The notes: a model not told the origin generated them from the sequence alone. Shown: positions 54,997 through 63,102, numbered from the stretch's first letter. The stretch is DNA of 64,000 nt from Tenacibaculum finnmarkense (GCF_900239185.1 NZ_OENA01000098.1:101686-165685), one strand, 5' to 3'. Made by a program: numbers and translations.

Positions 54997-55917
54997 TTAA
55001 AAACAGCCTAATCTCCATTTAAAACGGTTATTTATTTTGGTATTAAAATATATTCGGATAAAAAATTCGTGGGTTCCATTGTTGTATGTTGCTATTTCAT
55101 TGGTAGGAATACCATAACTATAGCCTAATTGTAGCCAATCGGTGGTTTTTATAAGGAAATTAGTCATTAAAGCAGCGTTATATCGGTAGGTAAGCCCAAT
55201 GTCATAATTGTTATTTATAGAAAGCATTGAAGTAATATCAATAGAAAGTGGCGCTCCTTTTGTGGCTCTAAATAATGCGGTGTTAGTTAAGCTTAAAACA
55301 GGGTTAAGTTGATGATAAATTCCTGCACCAAAATTTACACGCATTGCATTTAAAGTATTTGCAGATGTGGTGTTTTTACGTTCTTTTAAAACATCTAATA
55401 AGGCAGCATGTACAAAATAACGTTCATTTCTTAAGGCAAAACCAACGGAAAAGTTAGGCGAAATTAGCTGCTGATTTTGCATAAATAATGGGTCGTTGCT
55501 TTGAAAAGTATTCAGGTTTTTTAAATTAATTCCAAAGAAATTTACCGATGCTTTTAAACCAAATAATAGTTCGTGATTTGCATCTAATTTTACTTTAGAT
55601 GAAATATCGGCAGCTATATTTGTTTGATTATATAAATAAAAACGATCATTTATTATAGAAACACCAAGACCAATACCTTTTTGGGTAGGCATACTAAAGC
55701 AAACAATATTAGAATGTATGGAGTTTTCAATACCTGCCCAGACTTTTTTATAATTAGTTGCTATTTGCGTTTTATTATTTTTACCTGTAAAAGCAGGATT
55801 TATAATATTTAAACTATGATTAAAAACCGAAAAATCAGCTGTATTTTGACCGCTTAAATTATGAATACTAGCTAGTATTAGTAGTAAAAAAACGTAAATA
55901 ATAGTTGTTGTTTTCAT
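54997..55917 (-). CDS. PorP/SprF-family type IX secretion membrane protein
   Basis: A 306-residue second PorP/SprF protein of the cluster, with a signal peptide and the NHSLNIINPAFTGKNNKTQI segment (about 33-52). It is a clear paralogue of the 52760 protein; both share NPAF, GAPLSID and YGI segments. The C-terminal residues NRFKWRLGCF run past the usual FALFNLDDIF-type end. It starts three bases before the stop of the preceding type B protein, so the two are translationally close. It probably serves that protein. Confidence 0.92.
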   Translation of the reverse strand: MKTTTIIYVFLLLILASIHNLSGQNTADFSVFNHSLNIINPAFTGKNNKTQIATNYKKVWAGIENSIHSNIVCFSMPTQKGIGLGVSIINDRFYLYNQTNIAADISSKVKLDANHELLFGLKASVNFFGINLKNLNTFQSNDPLFMQNQQLISPNFSVGFALRNERYFVHAALLDVLKERKNTTSANTLNAMRVNFGAGIYHQLNPVLSLTNTALFRATKGAPLSIDITSMLSINNNYDIGLTYRYNAALMTNFLIKTTDWLQLGYSYGIPTNEIATYNNGTHEFFIRIYFNTKINNRFKWRLGCF

Positions 55918-55919
55918 AT

Positions 55920-56747
55920 TTAATAATTAATATATACCCAGCCTTTAAAAGCGGTATTATTGATGTCATTTAATTCTAAAACGTAATAATAAGCACCTAC
56001 AGGAAGTTTACTATGGCTGTTAATAATTAGGTTTGAATTGGCAATTCCGTCCCAATTATTTTTGTAAGGAGCAGCCTGATACACCTTATTTCCATGCCTG
56101 TTAAAGATGAATAATTTGTTCTTCGGATATATTTTTGATAAATCTGAAAGGATAATCCAAGTATCATTAATACCATCTTTATTAGGGGTAAAAGCGTTTG
56201 TTATTTTAACATCTTCAATAATATTTACTGTAGCTTTGGCAGTGCTTTTACAAGTATTCGAATTTACGGTATAGGTATATGCGTTGTTATTGGTTGTCCA
56301 AACACCATTTTGCTCAGGATTTCCTCCTAAAGCGTTAAATAATTCTTGCTCGCTAGGGCTAATACCTTTTAAAATATTTAAAGAACCGTTTGTTCCCGCA
56401 TTTGGTTTAGGAATCACGATAATATTTATTTCAGCAGTATCATTACAGCCATTATTAGAGATGGTTAACAGGTAAATCCCCGCCATATTTAGAGAAATAT
56501 TTGAACGGACTAAATCAATGCTATTAATTGTTTTGTTATCCGAGGTAAACCATTTATAAGTTGCGCCCACAAAAAATTCTGCTGTAAGCGATAAATCCTC
56601 TCCTTCACAAAGGGTGATTTCTGTTAAAGAATTTTGATGCTTATCTGTATGTAAAGAAGTGTTATTTATCGCATAAATTTTATTTTCTGCCGATATTGTA
56701 CTAAAATGTACTATAACCAAAATAATAAAGAATACTTTTTTTAACAT
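55920..56747 (-). CDS. Secreted Ig-like protein with type B (gliding-type) sorting domain
   Basis: A 275-residue exported protein with a signal peptide (MLKKVFFIILVIVHFSTISA). One Ig-like/PKD-like repeat follows (about 41-112: LCEGEDLSLTAE, GIYLLTISNNGCNDTAEI), then a short spacer and the type B CTD (about 185-275, FTPNKDGINDTWIILSD to GWVYINY). The repeat is closely related to that of the 56810 protein. It is upstream of its likely PorP/SprF partner. A terminator-like stem lies between this gene and the one before it. Confidence 0.9.
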   Translation of the reverse strand: MLKKVFFIILVIVHFSTISAENKIYAINNTSLHTDKHQNSLTEITLCEGEDLSLTAEFFVGATYKWFTSDNKTINSIDLVRSNISLNMAGIYLLTISNNGCNDTAEINIIVIPKPNAGTNGSLNILKGISPSEQELFNALGGNPEQNGVWTTNNNAYTYTVNSNTCKSTAKATVNIIEDVKITNAFTPNKDGINDTWIILSDLSKIYPKNKLFIFNRHGNKVYQAAPYKNNWDGIANSNLIINSHSKLPVGAYYYVLELNDINNTAFKGWVYINY

Positions 56748-56769
56748 TCGGATAAATTTTAATAAAAAC

Positions 56770-56793
56770 CTACGAGGCTATTTTACCTCGTAG
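56770..56793 (-). terminator. Stem-loop after the 56810-57457 gene
   Basis: CTACGAGG and CCTCGTAG flank an eight-base loop. On the minus strand the stem is followed by GTTTTTA. It sits between the CTD-less Ig protein gene and the gene with a sorting domain, so the cluster may be two transcripts or one with partial termination. Confidence 0.6.
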
Positions 56794-56809
56794 ATTTAAA
56801 GATTTTAAT

Positions 56810-57457
56810 TTATTTTAGTTTGATAATTGCTTCCGGCGCAGGTAACATTGTTTTATTATCAAAAGCAGTAGAATTTGTAGATATACAAGTGTTTCTTTCA
56901 GTTTTTACCGTATATGAAGTTCCAATTGTCATGTTTTCAATTTCACCAGATGCTTTAATACTAATAGTGTTAACGATACTATTCGTAGCTGTATCTGTAA
57001 AAATATAACTGACAGAACTATCATAATTTGTAATTTTAGTTGAACCATCAGCACTACAAGTAGCGGCGGTATTGCTTAGGGTTGGTACAGCAGGTTTTTT
57101 ATTGATTTTCACTTCAATATCAGCGGTATTTGTACAACCATTTTTTGTTACAGTTAAGGTATATATTCCTGCATCAGTTATTGCAACTGTGTTTATAATT
57201 AAATCTATCGTGCTTGATTTTAGACTACTTCCCTTAGTCCATTCGTAGGTTGCTCCTGTACCGGCATCTTCAGCTGTTAATTTTAACTCTTCACCTTCAC
57301 ATAGTGTAATATTCGCTAAAGAAGTAGTAGGAGGGTTTACCGATTTTATTAAATTTATTTGAGGTTGAGGTGTTTTTTCATTAGATAGTGTATTGTTTGC
57401 TAGCATTGAAAGACAACAAAATAAGAATACGGTAATTGATAGTAATTTCTTTTTCAT
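56810..57457 (-). CDS. Secreted Ig-like repeat protein without T9SS sorting domain
   Basis: A 215-residue exported protein (signal peptide MKKKLLSITVFLFCCLSMLA). It has an Ig/PKD-like repeat at about 45-125 (LCEGEELKLTAEDAGTGATY, AGIYTLTVTKNGCTNTADIEV). A second, shorter domain with two cysteines follows (about 127-205, ATCSADGSTKITNYD ... TERNTCISTNST). It stops after EAIIKLK with no T9SS C-terminal domain, so how it reaches the surface is unclear. It lies 25 bases after the stop of the 57483 gene. Confidence 0.8.
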   Translation of the reverse strand: MKKKLLSITVFLFCCLSMLANNTLSNEKTPQPQINLIKSVNPPTTSLANITLCEGEELKLTAEDAGTGATYEWTKGSSLKSSTIDLIINTVAITDAGIYTLTVTKNGCTNTADIEVKINKKPAVPTLSNTAATCSADGSTKITNYDSSVSYIFTDTATNSIVNTISIKASGEIENMTIGTSYTVKTERNTCISTNSTAFDNKTMLPAPEAIIKLK

Positions 57458-57482
57458 AATAATTATTATTTATACGTGTTAT

Positions 57483-58418
57483 TTAAATTTTCTTGATAGA
57501 TGCCGTTGGTAACGGGTTAATAGTCAGTGTGAAATTTTCAGTATCAGAACCGTCAGTATTTGTGGCGGTTAATGTTAGAATTATATTTCCTGAGTCAGTA
57601 GTGCTTGGTGTATATGTTGGGTTTTTGATGAATTTATTATTAAATCTTCCAGTTCCTGATGTTGTCCATTTTAATGTAACCATAGCTGGTGTAACACTAA
57701 CAGCTGTAAACTTGAAAGCACTTTTACTACAAATACTTTTATCAGCTTCCATAGTAATTTCTGGAGGTGTGCTTGCAGGCGAAAATTTGAAATAGGTAAC
57801 AGGCAATGTTCTGTCGATACGCCCATTAGAACTGCTTTTATCACTTAATTTATAAGATGCGTAAGCAACCCTGTTATTTCCATTGTTGTTCCATAAAAAA
57901 GGAATACTGCTATACCCAGCACCTTTTCCTGATTCATTTTCAAAATAAACCAATAAATTTTTAGTTCCTGAATATTTAAAGGGCGTTGTAAGTGTTATTA
58001 TATTTAGACTGCTAGCTAAATTTACACCTCTTTTCCAGGTAATATCACCATCGTAAACTTTGGTAAATGTTGTTAAATCGGGGATTTTACTACTTGTAAT
58101 TGCACCTTTAGTTATTTCTTTAATATAAATGCGTTGCTTAGAAAAGGTATATGTTTTTGGGCGGTAAGAATTACAATTAGCATAAAACCCTAATTCAGTT
58201 AAATTTCCTTTAATCTTATTCAATTCATTTTTTTTATAAAGCATTACAGACCAACTATTCTTTTTTCCGAAATCCCAAGCGTCATCTTGGTATTTAACGG
58301 GAACTGTTGAGGTCTGAGAGCTACCACACATAACTGTTGCGCCACCAATAGTCACTTCTTGTGCTTCTAAAACAACAGAACATAAAAATAAGAGAAACAG
58401 TAAAAAGGATTTTTTCAT
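57483..58418 (-). CDS. Secreted protein with PKD-like domain, no T9SS sorting domain
   Basis: A 311-residue exported protein (signal peptide MKKSFLLFLLFLCSVVLEAQ). Residues about 21-215 form a domain shared with the N-terminus of the 53655-54980 protein. A PKD/Ig-like domain lies at about 222-308 (SICSKSAFKFTAVSV, GNIILTLTATNTDGSDT). The chain ends LPTASIKKI. Homologous proteins usually continue into further repeats and a sorting domain, so this looks like the front module of a split protein. A -7 element lies upstream at 58469. Confidence 0.82.
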   Translation of the reverse strand: MKKSFLLFLLFLCSVVLEAQEVTIGGATVMCGSSQTSTVPVKYQDDAWDFGKKNSWSVMLYKKNELNKIKGNLTELGFYANCNSYRPKTYTFSKQRIYIKEITKGAITSSKIPDLTTFTKVYDGDITWKRGVNLASSLNIITLTTPFKYSGTKNLLVYFENESGKGAGYSSIPFLWNNNGNNRVAYASYKLSDKSSSNGRIDRTLPVTYFKFSPASTPPEITMEADKSICSKSAFKFTAVSVTPAMVTLKWTTSGTGRFNNKFIKNPTYTPSTTDSGNIILTLTATNTDGSDTENFTLTINPLPTASIKKI

Positions 58419-58468
58419 TGAAAAGATAATTAATTTAGATTAATTAAGTATACAGGTTAAATTTTCGA

Positions 58469-58476
58469 CAAATTTA
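58469..58476 (-). promoter_or_regulatory. Bacteroidetes-type -7 element (TAAATTTG) for the T9SS cargo cluster
   Basis: The minus strand reads TAAATTTG 50 bases before the start at 58418. It is back to back with the -7 element for the thioredoxin gene at 58501. Confidence 0.45.
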
Positions 58477-58500
58477 TGTTTATTAATTCTAAATAAGTAT

Positions 58501-58508
58501 TAGTTTTG
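58501..58508 (+). promoter_or_regulatory. Bacteroidetes-type -7 element (TAGTTTTG) for the thioredoxin/ApbE cassette
   Basis: TAGTTTTG matches TAnnTTTG and lies 20 bases before the ATG at 58529. Confidence 0.45.
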
Positions 58509-58528
58509 CGTAAAATTTCAAAAAAAAA

Positions 58529-58978
58529 ATGAATAAAATAATTTTTACAGTATTATTCCTAGTAGTGGCTATTACTACAAATGCACAAGTATCTGAAAAT
58601 GAAAATATTGTTTGGTTAACCAATATTGAAGCAGCACAAAAAATAGCAAATGAACAAAATAAGCAGGTGTTTATTTATTTTTCAGGTTCTGATTGGTGTA
58701 TTCCATGTAAAGAATTAAAAGAGGAAGTATTAGACTCTGAAATGTTTAAAAAGAAAGCTTTTTCAGACTATGTTTTAGTAAATCTTGATTTTTTACGCAG
58801 TAGAAGAAAATTAACCAAAGAGCATATCGCTTATATTGAAAAAGCAGCAGAAAAATACAATAATTCGGGTGCTTTTCCTTTTGTGGCAGTTTTAAACAAC
58901 AAAGGTAAGGTTGTTAAATCGGTTGATGGTTATAAAAGTGAAACAGCAAGTTATTATATTAATAATTACTTGAAATAA
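58529..58978 (+). CDS. Exported thioredoxin-like protein
   Basis: A 149-residue thioredoxin-fold protein with a signal peptide (MNKIIFTVLFLVVAITTNAQ). The redox motif is SGSDWCIPCKEL (about 53-64, CIPC) and the cis-proline region is GAFPFVAVLNNKG (about 113-125). It therefore acts in the periplasm. The stop codon overlaps the start of the ApbE gene (TAATG), so the two are translationally coupled. It is the first gene of a four-gene cassette with ApbE, DUF4266 and DUF3570. Confidence 0.9.
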   Translation: MNKIIFTVLFLVVAITTNAQVSENENIVWLTNIEAAQKIANEQNKQVFIYFSGSDWCIPCKELKEEVLDSEMFKKKAFSDYVLVNLDFLRSRRKLTKEHIAYIEKAAEKYNNSGAFPFVAVLNNKGKVVKSVDGYKSETASYYINNYLK

Positions 58979-59955
58979 TGCTAAAAGTACTGGTATCATC
59001 AATAGTATTTCTTTTATCTTTTTCAGTAAAATCACAAGAAGTCTACAATAAAAAAACACTTTTAATGGGGGTTGATTTTGAGTTTACAGTGGTTGCAAAA
59101 ACGCCTGAAAAAGCAGCTTTTTTTATTAAAGAAGCAATAAAAGAAACCCTACGTATTGAAAATTTAATATCGTCATGGAAAGCGACTTCTCAAACATCAG
59201 AAATTATTAGAAACGCAGGGGTAAAGCCTGTAAAAGTGAGTAGTGAGTTAGTTGGTTTAATAGCTAGAAGTAAAAGAATATCAGCCTTAACAAATGGTAA
59301 TTTTGATATCAGCTTTGCTTCGTTAGACAGGCTTTGGTATTTTAATGAACCAATGAAGAGATTACCAGATAGCTTGGCGGTTTTAAATTCTGTAAAAAAT
59401 ATCAATTACAAAAATATTATTGTTGATACACAAAAAAACACCGTGTTTTTAACTAAAAAAGGCATGCGTATTGGCTTCGGATCTATCGGAAAAGGCTATG
59501 CCGCCGAAAAGGTAAAAGCTAAATTAAAAAAATTAGGGGTAACCGCAGGTTTGGTAAATGCTAGTGGCGATTTAACCACTTGGGGAAATCATCCGATTAC
59601 TAAAAAATGGCTGATAAAAATTGCAGATCCTAATAATATATTAAAAAGTCTTGGTGCTTTCAAATTGCACAATAATGCCGTGGTAACCTCAGGGAATTAT
59701 GCAAAATATATTGAATTTAATGGCATTAAGTATTCACATATTATTCATCCTAAAACAGGCTGGCCGGTTAGGGGCTTAAAAAGTGTTAGTGTTTTTTGTC
59801 AAAATACCGAATTAGCCGATGCCTTAGCAACCGCTGTTTATGTGCTAGGAAAAGAAAAAGGATTGGCGCTTATAAATCAGCTAAAAGGTGTTGAATGTTT
59901 GTTAATTACTGCTGATAATAAAATGAAAACATCTACGAACTTAAAACTAAACTAA
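58978..59955 (+). CDS. apbE: FAD:protein FMN transferase ApbE
   Basis: ApbE attaches FMN, taken from FAD, covalently to a threonine or serine of extracytoplasmic redox proteins. The 325 residues begin with a signal peptide (VLVSSIVFLLSFSVKSQ). Family motifs are LISSWKATSQTSEI (about 63-76), FDISFASLDRLW (about 109-120), the GFGSIGKGYAAEKV segment (about 169) and VNASGDLTTWG (about 193). The C-terminal HIIHPKTGWPV with the later DALATAV completes the metal/FAD site. No convincing flavinylation acceptor motif is visible in this window. Confidence 0.95.
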   Translation: MLKVLVSSIVFLLSFSVKSQEVYNKKTLLMGVDFEFTVVAKTPEKAAFFIKEAIKETLRIENLISSWKATSQTSEIIRNAGVKPVKVSSELVGLIARSKRISALTNGNFDISFASLDRLWYFNEPMKRLPDSLAVLNSVKNINYKNIIVDTQKNTVFLTKKGMRIGFGSIGKGYAAEKVKAKLKKLGVTAGLVNASGDLTTWGNHPITKKWLIKIADPNNILKSLGAFKLHNNAVVTSGNYAKYIEFNGIKYSHIIHPKTGWPVRGLKSVSVFCQNTELADALATAVYVLGKEKGLALINQLKGVECLLITADNKMKTSTNLKLN

Positions 59956-59988
59956 AAACAAAAATTAACGTAAAACTAAACTTGAAAT

Positions 59989-60201
59989 ATGATAAAAAAA
60001 ACAATGGCATTTTTATTGATAGCACTCACTTTTTCAAATTGTGTAAGTGTAAAACCTTATCAAAAAATGTATTTAAATGATGAAGATATGGCTTTATCAT
60101 CAAGAAAAATTGAACAATACGAAACAAGCTCTCAAAACTATAGAGAAGGAGCTTCAGGTGCTAACGGAGGAAAAACAGGCGGCGGATGTGGATGCAACTA
60201 A
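59989..60201 (+). CDS. DUF4266 small lipoprotein with Gly/Cys tail
   Basis: A 70-residue lipoprotein: signal segment KKTMAFLLIALTFSNC with the lipid-carrying Cys at 18, then YQKMYLNDEDMALSSRKIE, the conserved DUF4266 core. The C-terminus GGKTGGGCGCN has two cysteines (67 and 69) within a glycine run. A near match to an ApbE acceptor (S-G-A-N, residues 56-59) has Asn where the modified Thr/Ser would be. The gene overlaps the DUF3570 gene by 16 bases. Function unknown. The tail could bind metal or be a modification site. Confidence 0.88.
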   Translation: MIKKTMAFLLIALTFSNCVSVKPYQKMYLNDEDMALSSRKIEQYETSSQNYREGASGANGGKTGGGCGCN

Positions 60202-61706
60202 ATACTAGATTAATGATTGCTTTATGCTTTATAGCAGGTGTAAATGCTTTTTCACAAAAAAAAATAAAACAATTAGATAAAGTTGAGGTAGATATTTTAT
60301 ATAACTACTATGAACAAGACGGAAATAATGGTGCAGTAACAGGTGGTTTAGGTACCGAAAAATTAGATAATAATGCGCCGCAAATATCGGTTTCAATACC
60401 GGTAAATAAAACGGCAACTTTTGGGGCAACTTTAGGTTTAGATCATTATACGTCGGCAAGTACGGCTAATATTGATAAATACGGTGCTGTAACATCGGCA
60501 AGTACTCGTTCAGAAACTCCTGAAAACAATGATAACAATTTAGCGAGTGAAGATACTCGAAAGTATTTGTCGTTAAATTTTAGCAGGTTAATGCCCGATA
60601 ATAATTCGGCAGTTTCGGTATTGTATGGTTATTCAAAAGAGTTTGATGTTACCTCAAATTATGGTAAAATTACCTGGCAGAAAGATTCGAAAGATGGTAA
60701 TAAATTTTTAAGTATTACAGCGGGAGTTTTTATCGATAAATGGCTTTTAATTTATCCTGGTGAAATTAGAGACGGTAGAAATACTGGCGCAGGTGGCGGT
60801 AAAAATGGGCATCACCACGATGATGATGACGACGACGATGATGATGATGATGATGATGACCATGATTATTATTACGATTATTTTAATACTGATAAAGATA
60901 AAGACGATGATAAAGATGATGATGATGATGATCACGATCATGATCACCACGATCGTTTAGTTACTACAAATTATAGTGCTAGAGATGATGATGATGATGA
61001 TGATGATGACGATGATGATGACTATTATGGAAATCAAACAGCAGCAGCTTTCAAAGGCTATGACAAAGACACTAGGTTTACTTATAATGTAGGTGCAACT
61101 TATGGTGGGAATATAAACAGCCGATTAAATGCCTCTGTAACTGCTGAGGTTATTATTCAGAAAGGGATTTTAAATACGCCTTTTCACCGTGTTTATTTTA
61201 ATGACGGAATTACTCAAGAGCAATTTAAACATGTTAAAAGTGAAAAATTACCGAAGTCAAGAGTGAAAAAAGCCCTTGGTTTTAGAGCAAATTATTTTGT
61301 TAGTAATTTTTTAGTAACCCGTTTGTTTTACAGATGGTACACCGATGATTTTGGTATAAAAGCGAGTAGTTTTGAAATAGAAACACCAATAAAATTAGGC
61401 GATGGTTTTACTTTATATCCTTTTTATCGTTTTCATACTCAAACAAAATCAGACTATTTCGAAGCGTATGGTGCGCATAATTTAGATGCGGAATATTATA
61501 CCTCTGATTATGATTTAGCCAAATTCACAACCAATAAATATGGGGTAGGAATGAAGTTTTCACCAGTAAATGGTGTCTTAGGTTTTAAAATCAACAAAAA
61601 AAGAGAATTTCAGTTTAAATCATTAGAGTTTAGGTTGTCACGTTTTAAAAGATCTACCGGATTAGAGGCAACTTCAATCACTTTAAAAAACACGTTTACC
61701 TTTTAA
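60186..61706 (+). CDS. DUF3570 outer-membrane protein with long Asp/His tracts
   Basis: A 506-residue protein with a signal peptide and many amphipathic strands, ending ITLKNTFTF like an outer-membrane barrel. DUF3570 proteins occur beside DUF4266 and ApbE. Residues about 209-279 are an extraordinary insertion: HHH followed by 14 Asp, HDYYYDYF, mixed Asp/Lys, alternating Asp/His (HDHDHHD) and, after a short gap, 13 more Asp. They are encoded by GAT/GAC runs. The tract would lie in one large loop and could bind divalent cations. The ATG at 60186 overlaps the end of the DUF4266 gene, implying coupled translation. Function unknown. Confidence 0.9.
   Translation: MWMQLNTRLMIALCFIAGVNAFSQKKIKQLDKVEVDILYNYYEQDGNNGAVTGGLGTEKLDNNAPQISVSIPVNKTATFGATLGLDHYTSASTANIDKYGAVTSASTRSETPENNDNNLASEDTRKYLSLNFSRLMPDNNSAVSVLYGYSKEFDVTSNYGKITWQKDSKDGNKFLSITAGVFIDKWLLIYPGEIRDGRNTGAGGGKNGHHHDDDDDDDDDDDDDDHDYYYDYFNTDKDKDDDKDDDDDDHDHDHHDRLVTTNYSARDDDDDDDDDDDDDYYGNQTAAAFKGYDKDTRFTYNVGATYGGNINSRLNASVTAEVIIQKGILNTPFHRVYFNDGITQEQFKHVKSEKLPKSRVKKALGFRANYFVSNFLVTRLFYRWYTDDFGIKASSFEIETPIKLGDGFTLYPFYRFHTQTKSDYFEAYGAHNLDAEYYTSDYDLAKFTTNKYGVGMKFSPVNGVLGFKINKKREFQFKSLEFRLSRFKRSTGLEATSITLKNTFTF
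60820..61021 (+). repeat. GAT/GAC trinucleotide repeat tracts inside the DUF3570 gene
   Basis: Three in-frame GAT/GAC runs at about 60820-60859, 60905-60930 and 60984-61021 encode the Asp tracts. Because the unit is three bases, slippage would change tract length without breaking the frame. Confidence 0.85.
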
Positions 61707-61722
61707 TTAATTTTTAAATAAA

Positions 61723-62271
61723 ATGAAAAAAATAGGATATATAATAATCTTATGCTTGTTGTTTGCGGCATGTACTAAATCAATAGAGATAGTATATGAC
61801 CAAACAATGAGTATGGCTGATCAGGAAATTGAACAAGAGGTTATTGAACAGGTTGTTGAAGAAGAACCTGAAGAAGAGCCTGAGCAAAACCTTGTTGGTG
61901 TTTGGGATGGTACAATAGATTGTACAGGTTGTTGTTCGCCAAAGTATCGTTATACTTTAACTATTACAAAGCATGAACTAGCAAGCGAATTAATTGAAGG
62001 TTCATTAAAAATTTCAGGAATTCCAGATCAGCAATATTTTGCTGTTTTTAAGCTAGATATGAAGCTTAAAGGAAATGAGTTGATCATTAAAACCATCGGT
62101 AAAACAGAAAATACAGGTACTCCTAAGTCAGGTTGTGGTCGTTATTGTACTGGAAATACTTATGAGCTTGTTTTATCAGAAGATAAGACTAAATTTAATG
62201 GTGATTGGGTTAAATCATACAAGTGTAGTGTATCAGATAAGTCAACGTTAATTAATATTGAAAAACAGTAA
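61723..62271 (+). CDS. Putative lipoprotein, cassette copy 1
   Basis: A 182-residue lipoprotein (signal KKIGYIIILCLLFAAC, lipobox LFAAC). After the Cys comes an acidic, variable stretch (EIEQEVIEQVVEEEPEEEPEQ, about 38-58). The conserved core LVGVWDGTIDCTGCCSPKYRYTLTITKH then resembles a lipocalin-like sheet with a CxxCC cluster. Two more cysteines lie in CGRYCTGNTYEL. It is 77% or so identical by eye to the 63103-63609 protein outside the acidic stretch. The next gene begins one base after its stop. Function unknown. Confidence 0.75.
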   Translation: MKKIGYIIILCLLFAACTKSIEIVYDQTMSMADQEIEQEVIEQVVEEEPEEEPEQNLVGVWDGTIDCTGCCSPKYRYTLTITKHELASELIEGSLKISGIPDQQYFAVFKLDMKLKGNELIIKTIGKTENTGTPKSGCGRYCTGNTYELVLSEDKTKFNGDWVKSYKCSVSDKSTLINIEKQ

Positions 62272-62272
62272 T

Positions 62273-63007
62273 ATGAAACTAAAAGTAGTTTTAATAATTC
62301 ATTTATTTCTTGCTTGTATATCAATAAACGGGCAAGAAAAAGTGTCGCATCAAGGTTTATATGCCGACATAGGATATGAAGTAGGTTTTATAGCTGCAAC
62401 ATTGCATAAAACCACTATGCCGTTTACACATAGTAATTTTGGTAGTTTAGGGAGTCAAATTAACAATTCTTTGTCGTTAACGGCGCTTTATAAAACACCG
62501 TTCAATGCTCAAATTAAGCTAGGTTATATTGGCTCGTATGCTAATTTAACGATAGATGGGCTTAGTAATGAAAGAGAATTTACAGTGCATACGAATTATT
62601 TTATGCACACGGCTTTATTAGGAGCGGGGTATAGCTTTCAGATAAAAAAAGACCTAGATATAACCCTAGGGTTGGGCTCTTCAATTTCTTTTGTAAAAAA
62701 CACGAATTTACAAGAAGAAAAAGGCGATGCTTCGGATAAAATAACAGCGAGCAACTCTTCTGTAAAATCGGGGAATGTGTATGTTATCCCTGAAATATCG
62801 GTGACCAAGTATTTTAAAAATGAAAACACCATCACTTTTGGCGCTAAATATTACCTGTCAGATAATGATTCTTTTTTAACAGGAAGTGTTAAAAATAGTA
62901 AAAAATCTGTTACTACAAATCAGGTGGATTTTTCTACAAAAAACAATCAGATTGCTCTATATGTAAGCTACGGATTTAACTTTAAAAACATTAAAAAGGT
63001 ATTCTAA
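62273..63007 (+). CDS. Outer-membrane beta-barrel-like protein, cassette copy 1
   Basis: A 244-residue exported protein (signal KLKVVLIIHLFLACISINGQ) built of alternating strands and turns, such as YADIGYEVGFIAATLH, NAQIKLGYIGSYANLTIDG and ITFGAKYYLSD, ending FNFKNIKKVF. It is probably an outer-membrane barrel of 8-10 strands. The start is the ATG at 62273, right behind the lipoprotein stop, rather than the TTG at 62258 inside that gene. It is probably co-translated with, and a partner of, the lipoprotein. No family name recognised. Confidence 0.75.
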   Translation: MKLKVVLIIHLFLACISINGQEKVSHQGLYADIGYEVGFIAATLHKTTMPFTHSNFGSLGSQINNSLSLTALYKTPFNAQIKLGYIGSYANLTIDGLSNEREFTVHTNYFMHTALLGAGYSFQIKKDLDITLGLGSSISFVKNTNLQEEKGDASDKITASNSSVKSGNVYVIPEISVTKYFKNENTITFGAKYYLSDNDSFLTGSVKNSKKSVTTNQVDFSTKNNQIALYVSYGFNFKNIKKVF

Positions 63008-63102
63008 TTGCTTTTTAATGTTTGGGTGGTTTTAGCGTAAAAGCAAATTTTAGCGTAAAAGCAAATAGTTTTATCATTTAAATAATTAAATTTTTAAATA
63101 AA

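Noticed and set aside
57483..58418. Frameshift joining the 57483 and 56810 genes into one protein
   Set aside because: The 56810 gene has its own full signal peptide and start, and the gap contains stops in the relevant frames, so they are separate genes in this sequence.
60747..60960. Met- or Ile-rich reading frames on both strands over the Asp tract
   Set aside because: They are the other-frame and antisense readings of GAT/GAC repeats in the DUF3570 gene.
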